Part shown: one piece after another, positions 17,180 through 25,431 of the stretch
Layout of the letters: every line of letters starts with the position of its first letter
How positions within the stretch are numbered: the first letter of the stretch is position 1
From: Streptomyces cyaneogriseus subsp. noncyanogenus
GTDB taxonomy: Bacteria > Actinomycetota > Actinomycetes > Streptomycetales > Streptomycetaceae
DNA length: 64,000 nucleotides
Assembly: GCF_000931445.1 (NCBI RefSeq)
Contig: NZ_CP010849.1
Span: 4,464,001-4,528,000, forward strand
Reading direction: 5' to 3'
Notes under the pieces: generated by a model
Databases searched by the model: none
Told to the model about the DNA's origin: nothing
The model's input: only the letters and a program-made list of their open reading frames with translations
Made by a program: the position numbers and the translations under genes

Positions 17180-17189
17180 GAGCTTGCCC

Positions 17190-18500
17190 GTGTCCACGAA
17201 CACGAAGTCCTTCAAGGTGCCCTTCTGGGCCCAGATAATCGCCGGTCTCGTCCTGGGCGTCCTGCTCGGCTGGCTGGCCCGCAGCCAGGACCTTTCCTGG
17301 CTGGTCACCACCCTGGAGAAGGTCGGTGGCACCTTCATCGGCCTGCTGAAGCTGGCCGTCGCCCCGCTCGTCTTCTTCGCGATCCTGGTGTCGATCACCA
17401 ACCTGCGGAAGGTCAACAACGCGGCCCGCCTGGCGAGCCGGACCCTTCTCTGGTTCATGATCACCTCGCTGATCGCGGTCGCCATCGGCCTCGTCATCGG
17501 CCTGGTCACCAACCCCGGCGCCGGCACCGGCCTCACCCCGGCCGACGGTGCCAAGCCGGAGAAGACCGGCTCCTGGATCGACTTCCTCACCGGCATCGTG
17601 CCGAAGGACGTGATCACGCCGTTCACCGAGCTGAACGTGTTGCAGATCGTCTTCATGGCCGCCGTCGCCGGTATCGCCGCCCTCCAGCTCGGCGAGAAGG
17701 CCCAGCCGATCCTCACCCTGAGCGAGTCCGTCCTCGAACTCCTCCAGAAGGCCCTGTGGTGGGTCATCCGCCTCGCCCCGCTGGGCACGGTCGGCCTGAT
17801 CGGCAACGCCATCGCCAGCTACGGCTGGGACCTGATCGGCAAGTACGCCACCTTCACCGCCGACATCTACGTCGGCTGCGCGATCGTGCTGTTCGTGGTC
17901 TACCCGGTGCTGCTCGCCACCGTCGCCAAGGCCAGCCCGGTGCAGTTCTTCAAGGGCGCCTGGCCCGCGATCCAGCTCGCCTTCGTCTCCCGCTCCTCGG
18001 TCGGCACCATGCCGCTGACCCAGAAGGTCACCGAGCGCCTCGGCGTCCCGAAGGAGTACGCGTCCTTCGCCGTGCCGTTCGGCGCCACCACCAAGATGGA
18101 CGGCTGCGCCGCGATCTACCCGGCGATCGCCGCGATCTTCGTCGCGCAGATCTTCGACATCCAGCTCGGCGTCGGCGACTACCTGCTGATCGCGTTCGTC
18201 TCGGTGGTCGGCTCCGCCGCCACGGCCGGTCTGACCGGCGCGACGGTCATGCTGACCCTGACCCTGTCCACGCTCGGCCTGCCCATGGAGGGCGTCGGCC
18301 TGCTGCTGGCGATCGACCCGATCCTGGACATGATGCGCACCGCGACCAACGTCGCCGGCCAGGCGCTGGTGCCGGTCCTCGTGTCGGCCCGCGAGGGTCT
18401 GCTCGACCGCACGGCGTACGACACGGCCCACAGCTCGCCCCTCGACGAGCCGGAGCCGGAGCGGGTGCGGGACCAGGAGCCGGTTCCGGCCGCCGCCTGA
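17190..18500 (+). CDS. DAACS-family dicarboxylate/amino acid:cation symporter (possibly cystine)
   Basis: A 436-residue secondary transporter of the DctA/GltP/TcyP family with about eight membrane helices and two re-entrant hairpins. The serine-rich hairpin 1 is SRSSVGTMP, followed by VPFGATTKMDGCA and by the substrate-binding region around DPILDMMRTATNV. Relatives carry C4-dicarboxylates, glutamate/aspartate, or L-cystine. The Cys-rich leader peptide just upstream favours a cystine or cysteine-linked substrate, which is inference. The GTG at 17190 is chosen over a TTG at 17184 because CGGAG at 17178-17182 is correctly spaced. Confidence 0.85.
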   Translation: MSTNTKSFKVPFWAQIIAGLVLGVLLGWLARSQDLSWLVTTLEKVGGTFIGLLKLAVAPLVFFAILVSITNLRKVNNAARLASRTLLWFMITSLIAVAIGLVIGLVTNPGAGTGLTPADGAKPEKTGSWIDFLTGIVPKDVITPFTELNVLQIVFMAAVAGIAALQLGEKAQPILTLSESVLELLQKALWWVIRLAPLGTVGLIGNAIASYGWDLIGKYATFTADIYVGCAIVLFVVYPVLLATVAKASPVQFFKGAWPAIQLAFVSRSSVGTMPLTQKVTERLGVPKEYASFAVPFGATTKMDGCAAIYPAIAAIFVAQIFDIQLGVGDYLLIAFVSVVGSAATAGLTGATVMLTLTLSTLGLPMEGVGLLLAIDPILDMMRTATNVAGQALVPVLVSAREGLLDRTAYDTAHSSPLDEPEPERVRDQEPVPAAA

Positions 18501-18548
18501 CACCCCTTCCGGCGGTGATCCGAGGAGCGCCGCACGGACCGTACGCTG

Positions 18549-19316
18549 ATGCGCATGGGTACCGGGAAGACCAAGCGGATGCCGCGTGCGGTCCGTGAGC
18601 AGCAGATGCTGGACGCCGCCGTACGGATCTTCGGGGAGCGCGGCTACCGGGCCGCGTCGATGGACGAGATCGCCGAGCTGGCGGGCGTGTCCAAGCCGCT
18701 GGTCTACCTGTACCTGAACTCCAAGGAAGACCTCTTCACCGCCTGCATCCGCCGCGAGGCGCGGGCGCTGACCGAGGCCGTCCGTGCCGGGGTCCGCCCC
18801 GGACTGCCCGCAGACCGCCGCCTCTGGGCCGGTCTGCGGGCTTTTTTCACGCACACCGCCCGGCATCCGCACGGCTGGAAGGTGCTGCACCTCCAGGCCC
18901 GTACGCACGGTGAGCCGTTCGCCGCCGAGGTCGCCGCCATGCGCCAGGAGATCGTGGCGTTCGTGACGCAGCTGATCGCCGCCGCGGCCCGGGAGGCCCC
19001 CGCCCAGGGGCCCGGCTGCGCCCGCGGGACGGAGGGCCCGGGCGGCCCCGGCCTGCCCGAGCGGGACGTCGCCGGGCTCGCCGAGGCCCTGGTCGGCGCC
19101 GCCGAGTCGCTCGCCGACTGGGCGGGCGGCACCGAGGGCGTCACCGCGAAGCAGGCGGCGGCGACCTTGATGAACTTCGCCTGGGCGGGCCTGGGCGACC
19201 TGATGGCGGGCCGCCCCTGGTCCCCGCCGCGGGACGACGAGTACGAGGGCGGGGGCGGGGGCGAGGGCGGCCTCGCGTACGGGGCCGAGGACGCGCGGGT
19301 CGTCCGGGCCGGGTAG
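18549..19316 (+). CDS. TetR family regulator
   Basis: A 255-residue regulator. The N-terminal HTH (QMLDAAVRIFGERGYRAASM, then GVSKPLVYLYLNSKEDLF) lies at residues about 18-65, and the rest is an all-helical ligand domain with a low-complexity Gly/Pro insertion and a Gly-rich tail. It is transcribed toward and adjoins the MaoC/FabG/thiolase genes, so it is the natural candidate to control them through the palindromes at 21708-21736 (inference). ATG at 18549; an ATG six bases on is equally possible. Confidence 0.85.
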   Translation: MRMGTGKTKRMPRAVREQQMLDAAVRIFGERGYRAASMDEIAELAGVSKPLVYLYLNSKEDLFTACIRREARALTEAVRAGVRPGLPADRRLWAGLRAFFTHTARHPHGWKVLHLQARTHGEPFAAEVAAMRQEIVAFVTQLIAAAAREAPAQGPGCARGTEGPGGPGLPERDVAGLAEALVGAAESLADWAGGTEGVTAKQAAATLMNFAWAGLGDLMAGRPWSPPRDDEYEGGGGGEGGLAYGAEDARVVRAG

Positions 19317-19374
19317 GCGTCCGGCCGGGACGGTCGGGTGTCCCGCGTCCCGCCCGGCCGGGAGCGGTGGCGGG

Positions 19375-20349
19375 TCAGGCCGGGTCGACGGTCCCCGTCA
19401 GATGCGGCCGGCCGTCCGGGCCGCGCAGCTCGAACCGCCCGTCCCGCGCCCCGTACGTCACCGTCCCCGGCAGCAGCACCGGGGCCCGGAACGCGGCCCG
19501 GACCGACACCGCCTCGCTCGTGCCGTGCGCGGCGAGGCACCGGGCGAGGGTCCACATGCCGTGGGCGAGGGCGCGGGGGAAGCCGAAGAGCCGGGCGGTG
19601 AGCGGGTGCAGGTGGATCGGGTTCCGGTCGCCGGACACGGCACCGTAGCGGCGTCCCAGGTCGGCGGCGAGGCGCCAGTCGGCCCGGGCGGGCAGCGGCG
19701 GGTGCTCCTCCTCGGGGCGCCGGCCGCCGCCCGGCGCGGTGCGGTGGCGCGCCAGATACGTGCTCGCCGACTCCCAGACGACGGCCCCGCCCGCCCGTGC
19801 CTCGGTGACGACGGTCGCCTCGGTGCCCCGCCGGTGCGGCGCCAGCCCGGCGACGTGGACGGCGATGTCGTACGCCTCGCCGGCCGGCATGGCCGCCCGC
19901 CGGGTCACGGTGATCGAGGTGTGGACGAGCCCGAGCAGCGGCAGCGGGAAGTCCCGGCCGCTCATCAGCCGCATCGCCAGTGGGAAGCCGAGCAGGTGCG
20001 GATAGGTGACCGGCAGGCCGCTCTCCCCGGCCGGGAAGCCGCACACCCGCTCGTAGGCGGCCAGCCGGGCGAGGCCGGCGCGGACCCCCGGCAACAGCAG
20101 CAGGGTGCGGGGGAAGGCGGCGTCCGGGCGGGGCCGCTTGAGGGGGGAGAGCAGGGCCCCGCGGGCCAGCAGCGGCGGCAGGGCGGGCGCCCTGGTGAGG
20201 GTGGTGACCACCGGCGACGAGGACGGCGAAACCGGGGAGGACGGGGAGGACGGGGAGGAAGGCGAGGACTGCGAGGACTGCGAGGACTGCGAGGACTGCG
20301 AGGACTGCGAGGAGGACGACGAGGACGACGGCGAGGCGGGCGTGGTCAT
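19375..20349 (-). CDS. MaoC-like hydratase with a Ser/Gln repeat N-terminus
   Basis: A 324-residue hot-dog-fold protein. The hydratase motif GAVSGDRNPIHLHPLTA is in the C-terminal hot-dog, and an N-terminal non-catalytic hot-dog precedes it, as in HtdX-type (R)-3-hydroxyacyl dehydratases. The first 48 residues are a low-complexity run of Ser, Gln and Pro encoded by 9-bp DNA repeats and are probably dispensable; a start downstream of the repeat, for example the GTG of VVTTLTRAP, is possible. It is coupled to fabG (TGATG). It would dehydrate 3-hydroxyacyl thioesters. Confidence 0.83.
   Translation of the reverse strand: MTTPASPSSSSSSSQSSQSSQSSQSSQSSPSSPSSPSSPVSPSSSPVVTTLTRAPALPPLLARGALLSPLKRPRPDAAFPRTLLLLPGVRAGLARLAAYERVCGFPAGESGLPVTYPHLLGFPLAMRLMSGRDFPLPLLGLVHTSITVTRRAAMPAGEAYDIAVHVAGLAPHRRGTEATVVTEARAGGAVVWESASTYLARHRTAPGGGRRPEEEHPPLPARADWRLAADLGRRYGAVSGDRNPIHLHPLTARLFGFPRALAHGMWTLARCLAAHGTSEAVSVRAAFRAPVLLPGTVTYGARDGRFELRGPDGRPHLTGTVDPA
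20234..20308. repeat. 9-bp tandem repeats in the MaoC gene
   Basis: GAGGACTGC is repeated five times without error at 20264-20308. Next to it (about 20234-20260) lie three copies of a related GGAGGACGG unit. On the minus strand these encode Ser-Gln-Ser and Ser-Pro-Ser units at the N-terminus of the MaoC protein. A repeat of multiples of 3 can expand or shrink without frameshift. Confidence 0.9.
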
Positions 20350-21671
20350 CAGGCCCCCAGCAGGCTCTGGCCGCAGACCCGGACGACCTGCCCGTTGACC
20401 GCGCCGGAGGCGGGGTGGGCGAGCCAGGCGGTGGTCTCGGCGACGTCGATGGGCAGTCCGCCCTGGGCGAGGGAGTTCATCCGGCGGCCGGCCTCGCGGA
20501 TGAGCAGGGGGATCGCCGCGGTCATCCGGGTCTCCACGAAGCCCGGGGCGACCGCGTTGACCGTCACCCCGTGCTCGTCGAGCGCGCGCGGCGCCAGCGA
20601 GCGGACCAGGCCGACCACGCCCGCCTTGCTCGCCCCGTAGTTGGTCTGGCCCGCGTTTCCGGCCAGGCCCGCGATGGAGGCCGTCGCGACGATCCGCCCG
20701 CCCGGCCGGACCGCCCCGGCCGCCAGCAGCGCGTCGGTGGTGCGCAGCACGCTCGCCAGGTTGACGTCGAGGACGGAACTCCAGCGTTCGGCGGGCATGT
20801 TGACCAGCCGCCGGTCACGGGTGATGCCCGCGTTGTGGATGAGCAGATCGAGGCCGTCGGGCAGGGCGCGGGCGATCCGCTCGCCCGCGTCGGCGGCGGT
20901 GATGTCGAGGGCGAGGGCGGTGCCGCCGAGCCGTTCGGCGACCCGGCGGGCGTCCGGTTCGGCCCCCGGCACGTCCAGGACGACGACCCGGGCGCCGTCC
21001 CGGGCCAGGGTCTCGGCGACCGCCTCGCCGATGCCGCGCGCGGCGCCGGTGACCAGGGCGGTGCGCCCGGCCAGCGGGCGCGCCCAGTCGTCCGGCGCGG
21101 TGACCTGCCCGGCGCCGACCTCGACGACCTGGCCGCTGACGTAGGCGGACTTGGGGGAGAGCAGGAAGCGCAGGGTCGACTCGGCGGACGGCGCGTCGGT
21201 GAGCCGGACCAGATTGACGGTCCTGCCCCGGCCGATCTCCTTGCCGAGCGAGCGGGTGAAGCCCTCCAACGCCTGCTGGGCGGCGGCCTGGTGGTGGTCG
21301 GCGGGGTCCGGCGGGGCGCCCAGGACGACCACCCGGCCGCTGGCCGCGACCGACCGCACCACGGGGTGCAGCGCCGCGTGCACCTCGTCCAGCCCGGCCA
21401 CGTCCCGCACTCCGGTGGCGTCCAGGACGACGGCGGCGGGCCGGCCGGTGTCCGCGCCCAGCCCGGCACGGGCGAGGACGGCCGGAAGACCGGCGTCCGG
21501 GGCGTCCGCGGGGAGCGCGGACCTCCCGGCGGCGAGGAGGAGCAGGCCGCCCTCCAGCACCGGCCGCTCGGGGGACCAGCGCCGCAGGGCCGCGGGCTGC
21601 GGAAGGCCCAGGCGACGGGTCAGGAAGCGGCCGGGCGCGGTGCCGGTGAAGCTCAGATAGCGGTCGGCCAT
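20349..21671 (-). CDS. two-domain 3-oxoacyl-ACP/CoA reductase (FabG4-like)
   Basis: A 440-residue short-chain dehydrogenase. Residues about 1-200 form a degenerate flavodoxin-like Rossmann domain; residues about 205-440 are a full ketoreductase with TGAARGIGEA (NADPH binding), the HNAG motif, and the catalytic Ser-Tyr-Lys in ASIAGLAGNAGQTNYGASKAG. This high-molecular-weight architecture matches FabG4 of Mycobacterium tuberculosis, whose gene is also flanked by htdX (MaoC) and fadA2 (thiolase), the same arrangement as here. It reduces 3-oxoacyl thioesters; direction in vivo not determinable. Confidence 0.88.
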   Translation of the reverse strand: MADRYLSFTGTAPGRFLTRRLGLPQPAALRRWSPERPVLEGGLLLLAAGRSALPADAPDAGLPAVLARAGLGADTGRPAAVVLDATGVRDVAGLDEVHAALHPVVRSVAASGRVVVLGAPPDPADHHQAAAQQALEGFTRSLGKEIGRGRTVNLVRLTDAPSAESTLRFLLSPKSAYVSGQVVEVGAGQVTAPDDWARPLAGRTALVTGAARGIGEAVAETLARDGARVVVLDVPGAEPDARRVAERLGGTALALDITAADAGERIARALPDGLDLLIHNAGITRDRRLVNMPAERWSSVLDVNLASVLRTTDALLAAGAVRPGGRIVATASIAGLAGNAGQTNYGASKAGVVGLVRSLAPRALDEHGVTVNAVAPGFVETRMTAAIPLLIREAGRRMNSLAQGGLPIDVAETTAWLAHPASGAVNGQVVRVCGQSLLGA

Positions 21672-21707
21672 GTGCGTCTCCCAGACTGCCGAACGATGCT
21701 CGTGTGC

Positions 21708-21736
21708 TTACTCTGGAGTAAGGTTACCGGAGGTAA
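21708..21736. promoter_or_regulatory. two adjacent palindromes in the fabG/thiolase divergent promoter
   Basis: TTACTCTGGAGTAA (21708-21721) is a 14-bp palindrome with a 2-nt centre, and TTACCGGAGGTAA (21724-21736) is a second palindrome with the same TTAC half-sites. Both lie in the only AT-rich part of the 101-bp intergenic region. They are candidate operators, most likely for the TetR regulator encoded at 18549, controlling both directions. Confidence 0.6.
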
Positions 21737-21772
21737 TCCCCCAGTCGGGCAACGGTGGAGGAGCAGGTCGAG

Positions 21773-23059
21773 ATGAGCCCCCTTGAGCCGCCGCAGGCGC
21801 GCCGCGTCGCGATCGTGGGCGGCGCCCGCATCCCCTTCGCCCGCTCCGACGGCCCGTACGCCACCGCCTCCAACCAGGAGATGCTGACGGCCGCCCTGGA
21901 CGGTCTCGTCGAGCGCTGCGGACTGGCGGAGCCCGGCGCGGTGGGGGAGTTCGTCGCCGGGGCGGTCCTCAAGCACAGCCGGGACTTCAACCTCGCCCGC
22001 GAGACGGTCCTCGCCTCGCGGCTCGACCCGCGCACCCCCGCCCACGACGTCCAGCAGGCGTGCGGCACCGGCCTCCAGGCCGTCATCACCGCCGCCAACA
22101 AGATCGCCCTCGGGCAGACCGAGTCGGCGGTCGCGGGCGGCGCCGACACGGCGAGCGACGCGCCGCTGGGCGTCAACGACGCGCTGCGCCGCATCCTGCT
22201 CGAAGCCCGCCGGGCCAGGACGGCCGGCGCCCGGCTGAAGGCGCTGGCGAAGATCCGGCCCGCCCATCTGGTCCCCGACATCCCGCGCAACGCCGAGCCG
22301 CGCACCGGCCTGTCGATGGGCGAGCACGCCGCCGTCACCGCCCGCGCCTGGGGCATCACCCGCGAGGCCCAGGACGAACTGGCGGCGGCCAGTCACCGGC
22401 GGCTCGCGGCGGCGTACGAACGCGGCTTCTTCGAGGGCCTGGTCGTCCCCTTCCGGGGCCTGGCCCGCGACCAGAACCTGCGCCCGGACTCCACACCGGA
22501 GAAACTGGCCGCCCTGCGGCCGGTGTTCGGCCTGGACCACCCCGGACCCACCATGACGGCGGGCAACTCCACCCCGCTGACCGACGGCGCGGCGACGGTC
22601 CTGCTCGCCTCCGAGGAGTGGGCGGCGGCCCGCGGGCTGGAGCCGCTCGCCTTCCTGACGGCGTGTGAGACGGCGGCCGTCGACTTCGTCTCCGGTGACG
22701 TGGCGGGCGGCGAGGACGGGCTGCTGATGGCCCCGGCGTACGCGGTCCCGCGGCTGCTGGAGCGGACCGGGCTCGCCCTCGCCGACTTCGACTTCGTGGA
22801 GATCCACGAGGCGTTCGCCTCCCAGGTGCTGGCGACGCTGGCCGCCTGGGAGAAGCGGGGCCTGGGCACGGTGGACCGCGCCCGTCTGAACGTGGCCGGG
22901 TCCTCCCTGGCCACCGGCCACCCCTTCGCGGCGACCGGCGCCCGGATCGTGGCGACGCTGGCCGCGCTGCTCGCCGAGCGCGAGCGCCCGGGGCGGGGCC
23001 TGATCTCGATCTGCGCGGCGGGCGGCCAGGGCGTGGCGGCCGTCCTGGAGCGGGCCTGA
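21773..23059 (+). CDS. acetyl-CoA C-acyltransferase (thiolase, FadA2-like)
   Basis: A 428-residue thiolase. The active-site nucleophile is Cys97 in VQQACGTGLQAV. The second set is HEAFASQ and GHPFAATGAR, and the general base cysteine is in ISICAAGGQG. Active tetrad complete. The ATG at 21773 follows GGAGGAG at 21757-21763; a GTG at 21755 lies at the edge of that site and is less likely. It is divergent from the FabG4/MaoC pair, making a set for synthesis or breakdown of 3-oxoacyl-CoA. A repeat tract begins at its stop codon. Confidence 0.9.
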   Translation: MSPLEPPQARRVAIVGGARIPFARSDGPYATASNQEMLTAALDGLVERCGLAEPGAVGEFVAGAVLKHSRDFNLARETVLASRLDPRTPAHDVQQACGTGLQAVITAANKIALGQTESAVAGGADTASDAPLGVNDALRRILLEARRARTAGARLKALAKIRPAHLVPDIPRNAEPRTGLSMGEHAAVTARAWGITREAQDELAAASHRRLAAAYERGFFEGLVVPFRGLARDQNLRPDSTPEKLAALRPVFGLDHPGPTMTAGNSTPLTDGAATVLLASEEWAAARGLEPLAFLTACETAAVDFVSGDVAGGEDGLLMAPAYAVPRLLERTGLALADFDFVEIHEAFASQVLATLAAWEKRGLGTVDRARLNVAGSSLATGHPFAATGARIVATLAALLAERERPGRGLISICAAGGQGVAAVLERA

Positions 23060-23214
23060 CCGCCGTGCCCGGCGGGACTTGATCGCTGTGCCCGGCCGGG
23101 CGCTCGTCGCCGTACGCGGCCGGACTGACCGCCGTGCCCGGCCGGACCGGCCGTCGTACGCGTCCGGCCCTGACCGCCGTGCGTGGCCGGAACTGATCGC
23201 CGCGCGCGGCCGGA
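23057..23214. repeat. about seven degenerate tandem repeats of 22-24 bp after the thiolase gene
   Basis: The unit reads approximately TGACCGCCGTGCCCGGCCGGA and begins with the thiolase stop codon itself. Seven copies can be aligned by eye; copies 1, 4, 6 and 7 are the best. The rest of this 417-bp gap (23215-23476) contains the acyl-CoA ligase leader and no gene I can support. Function unknown; it may be a decaying 3'-UTR duplication. Confidence 0.65.
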
Positions 23215-23476
23215 TGTGAGGGCCGTTCACAAGTCGGCGCGGCGAACCTCTCGCGCGAAACGGACTTACTCGCTCGTAACCCCCGGAGCTGCACAGCCCC
23301 GTCGCCTGGTCGTCTCCGAATCCGCACAAACTCCCCACGCGGGGGCCGTACGATCCCGTAGCCGACCGCCGGTAACCCCTCTCCCCCCTCCTGCCGGTGA
23401 ACGCCCCGCCGCGCGGGGCCCGTTCGTACGCCATGCAGCACGCCAGCGATGCCGCTGCACGTCACAGGAGCCGCCC

Positions 23477-25405
23477 GTGTCCACCCCGCTTCCCTCCTTC
23501 GCGCCCTCCGCGGCCTACGACGACGCTCCCGGCCCCGTGCTGGTGGAGCCGGAGACCCGGAGGCTGGACGGGGTGGTGCGGGAGGCGTACGTACCGCCGC
23601 TCGCGCCACCCGTGCGGCACGGCTCGCTCGCCGACCTGCCCTTCGAGAACGCCGCCGCGGCCCCCGGCACGGTGGTGCTCGCCCGCCGGACGCCGGAGGG
23701 ACGCTGGGTGGACGTGACGGCGGCCGAATTCGCCGCGCAGGTACGGGCGGTGGCCAAGGGCCTGATCGGCGAGGGCCTGAAGCCGGGCGACCGGATCGCC
23801 GTCATGGCGCGGACGCGGTACGAGTGGACCCTGCTCGACTTCGCCGCGTGGGCGGCGGGCCTGGTGACCGTCCCCGTCTACCCCACCTCCTCCGTCTTCC
23901 AGACCCGCTGGATCCTCCAGGACTCCGGCGCGGTCGTCCTCGTCACCGAGACGGCCGGGCAGGCCGCGGCCCTCGGGCCCGAGCTGGACCGCCTCCCCGA
24001 CCTGCGCAACGTGTGGGTGATCGAGCAGGGCCACGTGGACCAACTGGCCCAGGTGGGCGCCCCGGTGCCGGACACCGACGTGGACGTCCGCCGGGGCATG
24101 CTCGGCCCGGACACCCTCGCCACCCTGATCTACACCTCCGGCACGACCGGCCGCCCCAAGGGCTGCGCGCTCACCCACGGCAACTTCTTCGCCGAGGTCG
24201 ACAACGCGATCGAACTCCTGTACCCGGTGTTCCGGGCGCAGGCCGGCGAGGAGCCGTCGGTCCTGCTCTTCCTCCCCATGTCCCACGTCTTCGGCCGCAT
24301 GGTGGCCGTCGCCTGTGTCCGCGCCCGCGTCCGGCTCGGCCACGCGCCCAGCCTGAAGGCGGAGGACCTGCTGCCGGACCTGGCGGCCTTCAGGCCGACC
24401 TGCCTGCTGACCATCCCGTACATGCTGGAGAAGGTCTTCAACACCGCCCGCGCCAAAGCCGAGGCGGGCGGCCGGCTCACCTCGTTCGACCGGGCCGAGT
24501 CGGTCGCCGTGCGCTACGGCGAGGCGATGGAGGCCCGGCAGACCGGCCGGGGCGGCGGGCCGGGCAGCGCCCTGAAGACGGCCCGCGCCTTCTACGACCC
24601 CCTCGTCTACCGCAAGATACGCAACGCCATGGGCGGCCGGGTCCGTTACGCGATCTGCGGCGGCTCCCCGCTCGGCCGGCGCCTGGCCGCCTTCTACGCC
24701 GGGGCCGGCATCCAGATCTTCGAGGGCTACGGCCTGACCGAGACGACCGGCGCGGCGACGGTGACCCCGCCGCTGCGCCCGCGCCTGGGCACCGTGGGGT
24801 GGCCGCTGCCCGGCACCCGGGTCCGCATAGCCGCCGACGGCGAGATCCTGATCTCCGGCGACCAGATCCTGCACGGCTACTGGGACCCGCAGGCGGGCGG
24901 TGTGGTCCCCGCCGCCCCCGACGGCTGGCTGGCCACCGGCGACCTCGGCAGCCTGGACGACGAGGGCTATCTGACGATCACCGGCCGCAAGAAGGAACTG
25001 CTGATCACGGCGGGCGGCACCACGGTCGCCCCGGCGCCCCTGGAGAACTGGCTGCGCGCCCACCCGCTCATCTCCCAGTGCCTGGTACTGGGCGACCGCC
25101 GCCCCTACGTCACCGCGCTCATCACCCTCGACCCGCCCGGCGTCACCCACTGGCGCCGCATGAACGGCAAGCACCCGGTCCCGCCGGAACTCCTCGTCGA
25201 CGACCCCGACCTCCGGGCCGTCCTGCAACGCGCCGTCGACGAGGCGAACAAGCTCGTCTCCCGCCCGGAGACCATCCGCCGCTTCGCCGTCCTCCCCCGG
25301 GACTTCACGGAGGAGGCCGGCCACCTGACCCCGTCCATGAAACTCCGCCGCGACCTGGTGCTGCGGGACTACGCGGACGTGGTGGAGGGCTTGTACGAGA
25401 GCTGA
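23477..25405 (+). CDS. long-chain fatty acid-CoA ligase (AMP-forming)
   Basis: A 642-residue member of the ANL superfamily, FAA1-like subgroup. The P-loop IYTSGTTGRPKGCALTHGN is near residue 215, the adenylate-binding YGLTE motif is at FEGYGLTETTGAAT, and ATGDLGSLDDEGYLTITGRKKE gives the hinge and ATP-binding Asp/Arg. GTG start at 23477 with CAGGAG 6 bp upstream; the frame is open further upstream but without similarity. It activates fatty acids to acyl-CoA and would feed the neighbouring thiolase/reductase/hydratase set. Confidence 0.9.
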   Translation: MSTPLPSFAPSAAYDDAPGPVLVEPETRRLDGVVREAYVPPLAPPVRHGSLADLPFENAAAAPGTVVLARRTPEGRWVDVTAAEFAAQVRAVAKGLIGEGLKPGDRIAVMARTRYEWTLLDFAAWAAGLVTVPVYPTSSVFQTRWILQDSGAVVLVTETAGQAAALGPELDRLPDLRNVWVIEQGHVDQLAQVGAPVPDTDVDVRRGMLGPDTLATLIYTSGTTGRPKGCALTHGNFFAEVDNAIELLYPVFRAQAGEEPSVLLFLPMSHVFGRMVAVACVRARVRLGHAPSLKAEDLLPDLAAFRPTCLLTIPYMLEKVFNTARAKAEAGGRLTSFDRAESVAVRYGEAMEARQTGRGGGPGSALKTARAFYDPLVYRKIRNAMGGRVRYAICGGSPLGRRLAAFYAGAGIQIFEGYGLTETTGAATVTPPLRPRLGTVGWPLPGTRVRIAADGEILISGDQILHGYWDPQAGGVVPAAPDGWLATGDLGSLDDEGYLTITGRKKELLITAGGTTVAPAPLENWLRAHPLISQCLVLGDRRPYVTALITLDPPGVTHWRRMNGKHPVPPELLVDDPDLRAVLQRAVDEANKLVSRPETIRRFAVLPRDFTEEAGHLTPSMKLRRDLVLRDYADVVEGLYES

Positions 25406-25431
25406 CACGCTGACGAGTGCGGCGGCGGGCG

